NCBI GenBank assembly: GCA_039602395.1 | Contig: JBCNJP010000025.1 | Span: 49,557,980-49,621,979, forward strand | Direction: 5' to 3' | Source of the DNA: Deinandra increscens subsp. villosa | Taxonomy: Eukaryota; Streptophyta; Magnoliopsida; Asterales; Asteraceae | DNA length: 64,000 nucleotides | Shown here: positions 12,020 through 23,224 of the stretch, one piece after another | How the letters are laid out: each line of letters begins with the position of its first letter | Numbering within the stretch: position 1 is the first letter of the stretch | Program-made: the position numbers and the translations under genes | Notes under the pieces: generated by a model | Database searches by the model: none | Told to the model about the DNA's origin: nothing | Seen by the model: the letters and a program-made list of their open reading frames with translations, nothing else

Positions 12020-12232
12020 CCAATTTCTTGCTCTCTTATATAAGCTCAACTCATATGCAGGCAACAAAATGATAGCCCATTCCTATAAGAACACACTCAA
12101 CTAATTACTCAAGTAAACTTAATCTCATACTAAAGGAGTTTGATATGAACAAAATTCAGTATAAACCAAGCAACACATACCAATAGAAACACCCAAGAGA
12201 CCAGCAACAGCAACATCAACAACAGAGCTGAA
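12020..12232 (-). pseudogene. Exon-like fragments of an unrecognised membrane protein
   Basis: On the minus strand, an AG acceptor precedes a short open stretch reading SVVDVAVAGLLGVSI, followed by a GT donor (12,182). After an intron-like gap an AG leads into WAIILLPAYELSLYKRARNW. The hydrophobic VAVAGLLGV and WAIILLPAY segments suggest membrane helices. I do not recognise the family. It would be a second gene piece inside the Helitron, upstream of the RPS3 piece on the same strand. Confidence 0.3.
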
Positions 12233-13040
12233 AATAATCATGTGAAGAATAAAGTTGATATCCCATAACAGCTTCATTTAAACTTTATATAAAAGGGCCA
12301 ACTATTGTCATGTTACCAATGTTACAACAAATCTAATTTCTCATTAGAAAAGGGCCAACTTTGCAGTTCTGCATTTCCCATTACCAGTTGTGTCATATTA
12401 CTCCTCACCAGAAAAATCTAGATTGCCCTCATCGACCACCAAGCAAAATCCAAAACGTGAAAACCAAAAATTGAAAACAGAGACTGAGAGATCATGAAGC
12501 TCGTTTGATGCAGAGAAAGTTAGTACCTTGAAATTGTCGTTTATGTGTGCTAAACATTGATCATTAAGTGGAACGATGGCAAGGCAATTAAATCAAACAT
12601 GAAAAATTAGATTGGGAAAGCAGAACCCAAAAAATCAAATCTAGAAATCTATAAATCAAAGAACCCTAGAAAACAAAACTGAATCAACTCTCATACCTAA
12701 AATCTTTGTATTGAAACTCTCATGGAGAAGCAGAACCCTAAAAATCGAATCTCCGTCCATGGAGAAGACGGAGCTGCAACTCACACACCTGAAATCGTCT
12801 TCCATGGAGAATAAATACCTGAAATCGTCCAATTGAAGTGTTAAGAGGGGAAGAATTTCATGACTCTGTTCTCTCTCTCATCAGATCTACAGTGAAAAAC
12901 GGAGGCGAAAATGAAGAAAGGGGCTTTGAAAGCGTCGTTTGAATTTCAAAATTCGTCCGTGATAGGGTTTCTCAAAAGGAACGTCTTTCTTTTCTCTGGT
13001 TGCTCTGGACCATCAAAAGAAAACGAACATGATCTCTCAA

Positions 13041-13613
13041 AGAGAAGATTCTCTGTTTTTTAAGATCAAAAATACATCCTTGCAGGTCTGTGTTTTAGAT
13101 GTATTTTAAAATAGGGCTTCTTGTGAGGTTAAAAGGTTGAACGATGAAAGATTGAAAGGTGTGGTTTTTTCAAAATCTGGTACCTGAAGTTCATTAAGTG
13201 CTTTGATCACTTGTACATGGTGCTCCATCACTTGTAAGCGTCTTAAATTTTAAGACATCATACCAATATGCAGGTAAAGTACTGGTTTAACGCAGTATAA
13301 TTTGGTAAATTTTCCGGCCTGACACGTAAAATAATTACAGTATAATTACTGAAATTATATTACGCTCGCAATGGTATATTTGTAGGAAATTTTACCATAC
13401 TTGATATACCTACATATTAAGGCGGTATACACACATGTATTTTAGGTTTGATCATTAATTGAGTTGTCACCAATGCTTACTAATAAAAATATCATTTCAT
13501 AGAATGCTAGTTTATATGGATCAAATCTTATACTTATCTACTAGCACCGTTATTATATATACTAAACTCGTGATTTATGGTATGGATACGCTAACTTGAA
13601 AAGCCAAGTGTCA
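13041..13613 (-). mobile_element. Probable distal (5') part of the left Ty3 LTR
   Basis: Non-coding AT-rich sequence lying directly downstream (minus strand) of the Ty3 coding end. The minus-strand transition at about 13,613 reads ggaggggagactatgacact, i.e. a purine-rich tract and then TG, as expected at the start of a 3' LTR. The matching end of the other LTR is missing (cut at 21,229), so the boundary cannot be confirmed by comparison. Confidence 0.45.
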
Positions 13614-13628
13614 TAGTCTCCCCTCCTT

Positions 13629-13983
13629 TTAGAAATTTCGTCCTGAAATTTTTAAATTCCTATCTAACGAAAATAGATGAGGGTATTTCTTCTTCATCTG
13701 ATCAACCCGTTCCCAGGTATACTCAGGTCCACGCCATGAGTTCCATCTAACTTTAACTAATTTTAATTTTACTCCGCCTGAGTTTCTGAACTTTCCAGTC
13801 CTCAATTTCCAATGGCTCCTCAACAAAATGCAACTTATTGTCGATTCGAACCTCCTCAGGTGGTATAACCAGTGTCTCATCCGAAAGACACTTCCTCAAG
13901 TTAGATACGTGGAGCACATTCTGAACCCCTCTGAGTTTATCTGACAACTTCAGACGATAAGCAACTGGACCCATTGGACTCAA
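13629..13983 (-). pseudogene. Ty3 integrase C-terminus with chromodomain-like tail
   Basis: The minus-strand frame contains GPVAYRLKLSDKLRGVQNVL and HVSNLRKCLSDETLV (the GPF/Y-like linker of Ty3 integrases). A frameshift near 13,755 follows, and then KVRWNSWRGPEYTWERVDQM and KKKYPHLF, the W-bearing chromodomain-like end seen in Tekay-type chromoviruses, where it helps steer integration to particular chromatin. It is the last part of the polyprotein, immediately before the polypurine tract. The frameshift separates the two halves. Confidence 0.8.
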
Positions 13984-14004
13984 AATCTCAAATGGTCCTA
14001 TAAA

Positions 14005-15533
14005 TCAGGGACCGAGTTTCCCATTCTTACCGAATCTAATAATACCCTTCCAAGGTGAAACCTTCAAAAACACCTTATCCCCAACTTCAAATTCTAAAAG
14101 TTTTCTTCGGACATCAGAGTAACTCTTATGCCTTACTTTGGCAGCTTCCAAACGACTCTTGATTATCGAGACCTTATCAGTCGTTTTCTGGATGATTTCA
14201 GGACCAGTTAATTCCTTTTCTCCGATTTTGGCCAACAAAGAGGCGACCAACACTTCCTGCCGTACAAAGCCTCAAAAGGTGCATCCTTAATGCTAGCATG
14301 ATAACTGTTGTTATATGAAAACTATGCTAATGGCAAATGTGTGTCCCAATTTCCACCAAAATCGATCACACATGCTCAAAGCATATCTTCCAGCGTCTGA
14401 ATGGTCCTTTAACTCTGATACCAGTTTGCGGGTGATATGCGGTGCTTAGTTCCAAGTTAGTGCCAGTTTCTCATGCAGAGACTGCCAATATCTTAATGTT
14501 AAACATGCATCCTTGTCCGGGATAATAGAAATTGGCACTCCGTGACGAGCTACTATTTCCTTGAAGTATAGCTTGGCGAGTTTTTCAATTGGGTCATCTC
14601 TTTAATTGGGAGAAAGTGAGCAGATTTCGTTAACCGATCAATAATTAACCAAATAGCATCATGTTTACGAGATGTTCAGGGTAATTTGGTGATGAAATCC
14701 ATAGCGATTCTTTCCCACTTTTTCCATTGTGGAATCTCTGGCTGTTTCAACAGACCAGGCGGCTTTTGGTGTTCCGCCTTAACTCTAGCACATATGGAGC
14801 ACTTACTCACGTAAGTTGCTATGCCACGCTTCATATTTGGCCACCAATAATGTTCCTTAACATCTTTATACATTTTATTTGATCCTGAGTGAATAGAATA
14901 CTTGGACTTGTGAGCGTCATCCAGAACCAACTCACGTAGTTTGCCCAAAATTGGTACCCAGATAGGATCCCGAAAATATCTATCATTGGTTAATGCCAAA
15001 TCCTTGATCATCCCACGAAGATCTTCACTCCTCAAATTAACCTCTTTGAGTGCCTCCTGTTGTGCGATACGGATGTCTGAGATAAAACTCGACTGGATCG
15101 TCATTTCCATCGCTCGCACTCGCCTTGACGTATTTCGCTCCTTTCGACTCATTGTGTCAACTACTACATTAGCCTTGCCCGGGTGATAGAGAATATCACA
15201 ATCATAATCGTTTAGTAGTTCCACCCATCGACACTGCCGCATATTGAGCTCCTTTTGATCAAAGATATGCTGGAGACTCTTATGGTCTGTAAAAATTATA
15301 CATTTCATATTGTACAGATAGTGCCTCCATATCTTTAATGCAAAAACAACAACTCCTAATTCCAGATCATGCGTGGTATAGTTCTTCTCGTGCACCCTGA
15401 GTTGTCTGGATGCGTAGACGATAACTTTTTCCCTTTGCATTAGGACACATCCAAACCCCAATCTAGATGCATCACAATAAACCACAAACACATCGGTTCC
15501 TTCTGGAAGAGATAAGATCTGAGCACTACACAA
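14005..15533 (-). pseudogene. Ty3 RNase H and integrase (broken)
   Basis: Starting near 15,533 on the minus strand: RNase H with VYCDASRLGFGCVLMQ, YASRQLRVHEKNYTTHDLEL and FTDHKSLQHIF (catalytic D, E, D visible). Next comes a linker with LNDYDCDILYHPGKANVVVD. The integrase zinc-binding region has H-x-G-SNKMY, YWWPNMK and CSICARVKAEHQKP. The core begins at WERIAMDFITKLP. A stop at about 14,675 interrupts the core. The second catalytic region is badly decayed (14,260-14,670). An open stretch at 14,005-14,253 then resumes with the late integrase sequence FEVGDKVFLKVSPWKGIIRF. It cannot yield an active enzyme. Confidence 0.85.
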
Positions 15534-15563
15534 ATTTTGTTTTAGACATTGGAAAACGTTTTC

Positions 15564-16552
15564 TTATTTTTCTATCCATTCAAACTTCTTGTCTTTTTGG
15601 GTCAGTTGGGTTAGTGGCTGAGCTATCCGAGAGAAACTTTCAATGGATCTCATATAATAGCCGGCTAACCCCAAAAATTGCCGAACTTCTGTTGATGATT
15701 TAGGCGCATTCCAGCTCTTAATGACTCCAATCTTTGTAGGATCTACGTGAATACTATTCTCATTAATGACGTGACCCAAGAATTGTACTACTCGAATCCG
15801 AAATTCACACATTGAGAATTTAGCATAAAGCTATTCTTTCTTCAATGTCTCAAGGACCAACTTCAAATGTTTCTCGTGCTCCTCTCTTGTTCGTTAATAG
15901 ACAACTACATCATCGATGAATACTATCACGAATTTATCCAGATAAGTTTGCATACTCTGTTCATGAGATCGATGAACACTGCAGGAGCATTGGTTAGTCC
16001 AAACGGCATAACTACAAACTCGTAGTGACCATAACGAGTACGAAAGGTAGTCTTTGGTACATCTTCCTCTGCCACAAGCAATTGGTGATATGCGGATCTT
16101 AGATCTGTCTTCGAATAGAAGCTAGACCACTGAAGTTGATCGAATAAGTCATCAATTCTTGGTAGAGGGTATCGATTCCTGATGGTGATCTTATTTAGCT
16201 CACAATAATCGATACACATACAAAAAGACCCATTTTTCTTCTTTACGAATAAAACCGGTGCTCCCCAGGGTGAAAAACTTGGTCTTATAAATCCCTTATC
16301 AAGAAGCTCTTGGAATTGCTGGGATAATTCCTTCATTTCTGATGGCTCCAATCAATAAGGTGACCGTGCAATAGGAACTGCCCCAGGTACCAAATCGATT
16401 TGAAATTTAATTTGACGTTCAGGAGGTACACCATGTAGTTCTTCAGGGAAGAGCTCTTGATAGCCTTTAACCACCGGTATATCTTCAATCTTCTGCTCCG
16501 CATTCTTTACGTCTATCGCCTTGACTAAAAAGGTTGGATAACCCTCCCGCAA
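15564..16552 (-). pseudogene. Ty3 reverse transcriptase (broken)
   Basis: The minus-strand sequence carries the N-terminal RT approach VKGYQELFPEELHGVPPERQ, then after one stop (16,350) KGFIRPSFSPWGAPVLFVKK, CIDYCELNKITIRNRYPLPR, KTDLRSAYHQL and FVVMPFGLTNAPAVF. A stop at about 15,926 is followed at once by the catalytic box, here FIDDVVVY in place of the usual YxDD form with Y first. The thumb follows with FLGHVINENSIHVDPTK and RQFLGLAGYYMRSIESFSRI. At least three in-frame stops are visible. Confidence 0.85.
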
Positions 16553-16600
16553 GTACTTCCGAGCTTTTATGACACTTACAATCTTTAAGGTAGAATTCCG

Positions 16601-17122
16601 CTATTCTCCCCGAATGGTTAGCACTTCCTTGTTGGCAATTGGGATACGAACAATCTTCTCGAAGCATACCACTTCTGTGTGGTTTCTCAATAACCAATCC
16701 ATTCCAATTACGATGTCGAAGCTCCCAAGGTTGACGGGTAGAAGGTCAATACTAATGGAGTGATTTTCAATTTTTATAGTGCATTCGTTAATTACGGTAC
16801 ACGCCTCTATTTTCCTCCCATTTGCAATTTCTATAACGTACTTATTACTTAACTTACTAGGGTTTAAACCAACTAGTGGTTCAAACTCTTTAGACATGAA
16901 ACTTAAGTCGGCACCCGTATCAAATAAAACAGAGACATATTTATTATTTACCAAAAACGTACCAACAACAACGGATGCTTCTTCATGAGCCTCCCTTGCA
17001 TTCATCTCAAACGCCCTTCCCTTGGCACCTTGATTCTTTAGCTTGGGGTGTTCCTTCTTCAAGTGATCAGTAGCTCCACACTCATAACAGTTATGGCCAG
17101 AACTAACACCTTTATCTCCCAT
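16601..17122 (-). pseudogene. Ty3 zinc knuckle and aspartic protease
   Basis: A 173-codon open stretch. Its start is the last gag zinc knuckle (CYECGATDHLKKEHPKL), then a linker. The retropepsin domain has the active-site motif VLFDTGADLSFMS, the flap region NKYVIEIANGRKIEACTVI and the C-terminal signature FDIVIGMDWLLRNH. Retropepsins process the Gag-Pol polyprotein. This is the best preserved enzymatic domain of the element, but it is joined to RT only through a stop at 16,600. Confidence 0.85.
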
Positions 17123-18133
17123 CCTTGCTCGACAATATGGAGTATCATGACCATAACGGCTACACTTGGTACATTATCGATATGCGCCCTTGTGATGGTA
17201 TCCACACGTGTTACATCGGGGGTACGAGTCGGATTGCTTTCTTTTCTTAGAGGAACTTGTTGCATACGCCTTGCGGGACCTCTGACTTGACCTCTTTCGA
17301 TCACCACTATTTCCTGACCACTTTCTCTTGGAGCTAAATGTCTTCCCATCGTCAGCATTTTTCGCAGTAGACTCCACCGGTAGCTTCCCTCCTAGCAATC
17401 CTCCTCTCACGTCATTATCGATCAAGGAGTGTGTTATTAACGCAATCGCACTCTGAATAGTTATAGGGTTTGCCGAGGTAACCATTCCCCTGGTCACAGG
17501 CACTAATCCCCAAATGTATCGCTCAATCCGGGTATACTCTAGTGTTACCAAACGTGGTACAAGCTTTGCCAAATCACTGAACCTAGTGGTGTATGCTCGG
17601 ATATCCGCTCCCTCCATTGTTAGATTCCAAAATTCGGCTTCTAACTTCTTAACCTCAGTACGCAGAAAATATTCCCTTATTAGCATCTCTTTCAATTCAT
17701 TCCAAGTTAAGCCATAGGCGACTGCTTCTCCCAAAATTTGGCGTTGAGAATTCCACCAAGACAGTGCATTATCTTGAAAAGAACAAGTCGCATACTTAAC
17801 GATTTGATCTTCCGCGCAATTGGTAATCGTAATTACTGATTCTATCTTTTCGATCCAACGTATAATCTCAAGAGGTCCTTCACCGTCGCTAAATACCTTC
17901 GGTTGACATGCTTGAAAAGTCTTGAATGAGCATCCATGCACTTGTGCCTCAGGTGGTTGGCTTATAGGTGCTCCTCCCGCTGCACCACGTCCTCTTCAGC
18001 GTCCTGTGTTCTTATCGTTCATTTGAACGATAGCTGCGTTTACGTGCTGAGCGATTAAGTCAGCTAGCTCTGCAGCAGTGGTTGGAAGAGTTGCGCCCCG
18101 ACCACGACCGCGACCACAACCAATCGTTGACAT
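17123..18133 (-). pseudogene. Ty3 Gag polyprotein (broken)
   Basis: ATG at 18,133 (minus) opens MSTIGCGRGRGRGATLPTTA, an RG-rich N-terminus. A TGA follows at about codon 45 (RGR context, a CGA-to-TGA-type change). The retrotransposon gag domain then runs 17,174-17,941, with CQPKVFSDGEGPLEIIRWIE, ALSWWNSQRQILGEAVAYGL and TWNELKEMLIREYF, a basic region (RKRSSQRSRKAYATSSSKKR) and the knuckle CNTCGYHHKGAYR. A stop at 17,173 separates it from a second knuckle (CTKCSRYGHDTPYC). Gag packages the element RNA. Confidence 0.85.
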
Positions 18134-18350
18134 GGTAAAATTCTATATAAATCAGGTATCACAATAATATAAATCGTAAGAGAATGATATCATAAGATAA
18201 AGGCATATTAATAATAAAGAAACAACCATAAAACATTCACTCGATAATAACTGAGTCACAAGGAAATTACACCAGTTAGTTTAATCAAAAATAAAATCCA
18301 AAACATGCCACATTAAGACTAGATAATAGTGTTAATTTCCTGAACGGAGG

Positions 18351-19125
18351 TCATAATCTCCTTTGGGCATAAGGAATATGGCCACCACCACCAAACTGCA
18401 ACACCTGGGCTAACATCGTCAAACATGTGGCTACAAGCGCCATAGCTGTCTCGGCCCGCTCACGAGCAAACTCCGCGGTCTGTAGCGTTGTTGCTACATT
18501 CATCTCTACCGTCTCCATTCCAAACTGCATCAAGTCCTGACTAGCCTGGAGGTTATCAGCCCTCTGCTGCAATCTGATCACCTCTCCTAAAACCTTATCA
18601 CCAAATGCCTGCTGACCATCAATACTCAACCTATAATAAGCCTCGCCAATCCACTCATCATGCTCACTCATTCTCCCCCTGAGGGAAGAGATCTCGTGAT
18701 GCATCTCAGCAAAACAGTTCGCCAAAGACCCTAATAGATCATCTAGTGATCCACCATATGTGGATATAGATGACTCACCACGCTCATAGGTGGAAGAAAC
18801 TCCACTACCCATACCTGTACCAACTATCCGACAAGTCATCTTGGGCTCGAGTTCCGCAATACCACTATCAACCGATACTGTACCTGTACCATCAAATCCT
18901 GGATCAACTGTAACCTTAGTCAGGGTGACCCTAGGCCGCTTCCGCAAGTATACCAAACGATAACGGTTTTCCGGTGGGACCGGCATTATCGGTGGCAAGT
19001 CCAGAACCATTATGTTGGTTACCTGTGCATTAACACGTGAAGGCTGGTCCCAACAAACGTGATAATATAAGTGATGGGGACCCACCCTCAGTGTCAGTAA
19101 TGTAAATCAGTGCTGACTCAGACAT
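18351..19125 (-). CDS. Pre-gag ORF of unknown function in Ty3 leader
   Basis: Between the primer-binding site and gag, on the gag strand, lies a stop-free frame of about 245 codons (18,351-19,085) with no ATG at its upstream edge. A likely start lies at ATG 19,125 in an adjacent frame (MSESALIYITDTEGG), joined by one frameshift near 19,085. Visible parts: PPENRYRLVYLRKRPRVTLT (basic), a Gly/Ser-rich middle, then a heptad-like helical stretch (HHEISSLRGRMSEHDEWIGE through VIRLQQRADNLQASQDLM) that could be a coiled coil, and a C-terminus QFGGGGHIPYAQRRL. I recognise no domain. It is better preserved than gag or pol beside it. It may be a lineage-specific accessory protein or simply an open leader. 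Confidence 0.55.
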
Positions 19126-19278
19126 CTCAGTGACATGTTAATATCCATACAAGTCTACTTACTATAATCACAAAACAAACTTAAGAAAAATAGTAGAACA
19201 AATTTTTACCTCCAGAATGGCATGTATTGGCATACTTTCTAAGTTGTAGACTAGTTTCACTAGTTCACTATAACCGTT

Positions 19279-19292
19279 GGATCTGATACCAA
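19279..19292 (-). other. Primer-binding site, initiator Met tRNA type
   Basis: The minus strand reads TTGGTATCAGATCC, 3-4 bases inside the LTR end (TTACA). It matches the usual TGGTATCAGAGCC primer site except for one base. It fixes the element orientation and the inner edge of the right LTR. Confidence 0.85.
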
Positions 19293-19296
19293 CTTC

Positions 19297-20391
19297 TGTA
19301 ACACCCCAAAAACTCGAAGCGGAAGATAATTGCGTGTGGTGATAAAGAAAGTTGGTGCCCATAATTTATTTCAGGCAATACGTTTTGAAACTAGTTTTAA
19401 AAAATTTTAAACTTAAGTAAAACCAGTGTTGAAAACATCATCATTTAAAAATATGCTAAAACATTTCATCATTTATTTATTTAGATCGTTTGTTCATAAA
19501 GGAAACAGATATGACACTAGTACTTAAGCGGTCCCAAAGCAAAACATACCAACCAACGTATGCCTTAGCCAACACGTGCTCATCCACCCAAGCTTAGCTT
19601 ACGTTCCTGGAAATATGCCCAAAAATAATAGTTAGCATAAAGCTGGTGAGTTCCATAGAGTTTTAAATTAAAAATTTCCCGGAGAGCCATGCGCCCGATA
19701 TAAATAATCCAACATCACAACCGATGTTACTTAAATACCATTGATATAATCATCATGCAATATCCCTTATAATGACTTAATGTAAATTAGCTAGATTTAC
19801 GTTTATGATCTAACCATTGAGCCCATAATCAAACCAAAACGTCCACACGCTCCTTTCTATTTATATTACCCCAATCCGGAACAAAACCAGCACGATTGGC
19901 CAGGGGCGGGATGTCACACTCGATAGATCTATCAATACAAACAGTGGCCCGTTCAATTGAGCTAATAATTATGGCATAAATAAAACAACGAGGGTTAAAT
20001 TTAAAATACCACACCTAGTACATAAATAAAACCCAAGGCCATCATATGTAAATTATAAGCTTCATGCCATCTTTAATTACATCAATAAAATTAACGAGAC
20101 ATATTTTCCCCCAAAACATTAAAAACATAAAAGAGGGGCTATGGAAACCTCACAGTGATAATCAAGAATTATCTGAACTTTAACCGTCACCTTAATGTCC
20201 TATTAACACGTAAGGGACATATAAGGAACCAAGTCTTTTTAACAGGTAAGTTGATCCTCCAACTTACTAGACTTGATAATGATTTCTTAAAAACAATTTT
20301 CGTTACTTTTATTAACTCCCATTGGTGACCCGTTTCACAACTCAATAATGATGTTAATATATCAACCTTATATATCTTAGTATTTTTCTAA

Positions 20392-20447
<56 letters not shown>

Positions 20448-21229
20448 CATAAACTCATAAAAATAAAACTAGTTTTTGAGTTAAAAGTTGACGTTTTAAC
20501 GTCTTTTCAAAGCACAGTTTTATCGAACAATTTCATAATTCTTAAATTTATTTTTATAAAACTTATAATTTTTTTTCATATAAAATATGTATTCTTTTCT
20601 GATTCGTTTAACTTGTACAAAACTCTCGTTTTAAGTCCGGTTTTAACGTTTTTACGACTAGTATTACATTATAAGTCTTTTATTTGTAACAATTCCTTAT
20701 TAATTCTATTTATTTACTAGAATATATAATTTACATTCTATTTATAGTTTTACAAAAAATTAACCAAAAATATAAATACCTTCTTAAATAAATCTTTAGT
20801 TTTTTAAAATTAGTTTTACCTATGCAAAGCTTATGATTACTTTAACCTTTTAGTTTACCCTTTTTACACAAGTTTCAATTTAGATGGTTTTTGTCATCCA
20901 TGATCATATATACATACATATTTACGAAAATATGTATACTTATGAAAAATCTTATTTTTCCAATATTTTAATCCATCTAATTCTATATTTGAATCAATTA
21001 CAAACTCGGTGGATTTACGATGCATATATGTACACATTTGCATACATATACTCACGAGACACATGCATGCATTTACTTTTTAATTTATATACAAACTTGA
21101 AACCCTATTGACCCCATTTTGCAAAAGATGAATCAAAACCCTAAATTTTCACAAGATTTCTCTACCATTAAACATAAACCCCATGGATTTTGACATACAC
21201 ATTATTTATGATTGCATGCATTGAAGAAA
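19297..21229 (-). mobile_element. Right (5') LTR of minus-strand Ty3, truncated
   Basis: The inner edge on the plus strand is tgtaacacccc at 19,297. The LTR runs right with no ORF. From 20,257 it is collinear with 8071-9000. It ends abruptly at about 21,229 where LINE coding sequence starts, so its promoter end is lost. It contains a TA array (20,395-20,446) that the other copy has only in short form. Confidence 0.8.
20395..20446. repeat. (TA)n microsatellite inside LTR
   Basis: About 26 TA units. The collinear place in the other LTR (about 8206-8219) has only a few units, so the repeat grew or shrank after insertion. Confidence 0.9.
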
Positions 21230-22724
21230 GAAAGAAATATGTCATCAGTATAGTGGAGGGCTCCCTTCCCGTTCATTACTTGGGTGTCCCTCTGATATCC
21301 ACTAGGTTGTGTGCTCGTGACTGTGCCCCTCTTGTGGAGATCTTAGACAACCGTATTTCTAGTTGGAGAAACAAGTTACTTTCGTTTGCGGGTAGACATC
21401 AGCTTATTCAATCGGTTCTCTTCTCCTTACATATCTATTAGGCATCGGTGTTCATTTTGCCTGTCAGCATTATTTCCTCTATTGAAAAGAAGATGACGTT
21501 ATGGTGCCATGGTGTTTTCAAAAGAGGTATGGCTAAAGTGGCTTGGAAGGACGTGTGTCTCCCTAAGGTTGAGGGGGGTCTGGGCATTCGGCGGATTGCG
21601 GATGTAAATAAGGCTCTTATGACCTGTCATATTTGGAGCATCCTTACCAAACGGGACTCTCTTTGGGTTGCCTGGATTTATTCGTATTGCATTAAGAATA
21701 GGTCCTTTTGGGAGTGCCCGTGTCCTATGGACTGCTGCTGGAGTTGGAGGAAGTTGTGCTCTGATTCGTCCTTCCATTCGACAGTTCATTTGGTCTGATT
21801 CTGGTGACGGGAGGAATACTTCGCTCTGGTTTGACAAGTGGTCCGAATCTGGGCCATTATGCCAATTTATTTCTCACCGTGTTTTCCATAATGCAGGTTT
21901 CACCATCAACTCCAAGGTGGCTGATTTCTTCAATCAGAATGGTGGTATTTGGCCCTTCGCGTGGAATGATCTATTTCCGGTTCTCAATGAGATCTTGCAA
22001 AATATCCTTAAAGTCGGTGTTGAGGATAGTCTCATGTGGAAAGTGGGTAATAATAGGGCTGATTTTGCGTCTTCCTTGGTTTTGAATTCGATTAGGATTC
22101 ATGCTCCGGTGGTTTCTTGGGTGAAGACTGTTTGGTTTGCTCAGTGTATTCCCCGCCATGCGTTTCTGGTTATGGTTGTTCATGCGTGAGAGGCTTCTTA
22201 CTCAAGATAAAATCCTAGCCTGGGACTTTATCCGAAGGAAAAATATGAACATGCTGTGATGTATGCTTTGCTATAAAAACCACGACTCCCACACGAACCT
22301 GTTATTTGAGTGCCCTTACTCAACGCAGATTTGGATCCAGGTCCGGGAGAAGACTTGCCTCAGATTCCATGGTCCAGTGTGGGCTGATATCACCGGTTTT
22401 TTTTTAATGAGGTTTCGGCCTCTTCGTTGGAGTTTATTGTGGCTAAAATTGTGGTGTATGCTTCTGCCCACTTCATTTGGCAGGAAAGAAACAACCATAT
22501 TTTCCAGAATCATGCTAGACCTACGAATTCTATCGCTACCAATATTTGTGATACAGTTCGTAGCAGACTGTTGGGCCTCAAGCTTAAGAAGTCATGTAAA
22601 GTTCGGTGCATCCTTCAGGATTGGAATAATGGCGGTGACTCGAGTGATCATGGAGGCGTGACGTAGACTTTTTATTTTGTTTGTGTTCCTAGTGTGTGCT
22701 AGGTGGTTGTTTTTTCGTATCCTT
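21230..22724 (+). pseudogene. 5'-truncated LINE (non-LTR) reverse transcriptase C-terminus
   Basis: The plus-strand frames (several, joined by frameshifts) give the tail end of a plant LINE RT: SLPVHYLGVPLISTRLCARD, RISSWRNKLLSFAGRHQLIQ, SIEKKMTLWCHGVFKRGMAK, KVEGGLGIRRIADVNKALM, then the zf-RVT region with VVSWVKTVWFAQCIPRHAF. The catalytic YADD part, endonuclease and ORF1 are absent, as expected for a 5'-truncated copy made by target-primed reverse transcription. The LINE begins inside the Ty3 LTR at about 21,230, so it is younger than that LTR. The 3' end lies in the gap, so no poly-A tail or target duplication can be seen. Confidence 0.8.
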
Positions 22725-23224
22725 NNNNNNNNNNNNNNNNNNNNNNNNNNNNNNNNNNNNNNNNNNNNNNNNNNNNNNNNNNNNNNNNNNNNNNNNNNNN
22801 NNNNNNNNNNNNNNNNNNNNNNNNNNNNNNNNNNNNNNNNNNNNNNNNNNNNNNNNNNNNNNNNNNNNNNNNNNNNNNNNNNNNNNNNNNNNNNNNNNNN
22901 NNNNNNNNNNNNNNNNNNNNNNNNNNNNNNNNNNNNNNNNNNNNNNNNNNNNNNNNNNNNNNNNNNNNNNNNNNNNNNNNNNNNNNNNNNNNNNNNNNNN
23001 NNNNNNNNNNNNNNNNNNNNNNNNNNNNNNNNNNNNNNNNNNNNNNNNNNNNNNNNNNNNNNNNNNNNNNNNNNNNNNNNNNNNNNNNNNNNNNNNNNNN
23101 NNNNNNNNNNNNNNNNNNNNNNNNNNNNNNNNNNNNNNNNNNNNNNNNNNNNNNNNNNNNNNNNNNNNNNNNNNNNNNNNNNNNNNNNNNNNNNNNNNNN
23201 NNNNNNNNNNNNNNNNNNNNNNNN
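22725..23224. other. Assembly gap (500 N)
   Basis: Exactly 500 N. The inverted-repeat contig starts at the next base. Confidence 1.

Larger units (their letters stand above)
9634..13040 (-). mobile_element. Helitron-like element carrying gene fragments
   Basis: On the minus strand the element ends with a GC-rich hairpin-type stretch (gccgcaacgcgcgggt), then 7 bases, then CTAG followed by T. This is the Helitron 3' signature: a hairpin about 10 nt before CTRR, inserted between A and T. The TA array supplies the A|T target. The 5' end (TC on the minus strand) could not be placed, so the right boundary is approximate. Cargo includes an intron-bearing RPS3 pseudogene (10,997-11,800), another exon-like stretch (about 12,020-12,232) and a promoter or 5'UTR-like region (12,400-13,040). 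No Rep/helicase is visible, so it is non-autonomous. Confidence 0.6.
13617..19296 (-). mobile_element. Ty3/gypsy (chromovirus-type) internal region
   Basis: The order on the minus strand from the primer-binding site (19,279-19,292) is: pre-gag ORF, gag with zinc knuckles, aspartic protease, reverse transcriptase, RNase H, integrase, chromodomain-like tail, polypurine tract. That order (RT before integrase) defines Ty3/gypsy, and the C-terminal domain points to a chromovirus of the Tekay/Del type. Several in-frame stops and frameshifts make it non-autonomous. Flanking LTRs are 19,297-21,229 (right, transcription start side) and the broken left LTR (13,613 down to 8,066, split by a Helitron). 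Confidence 0.85.
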
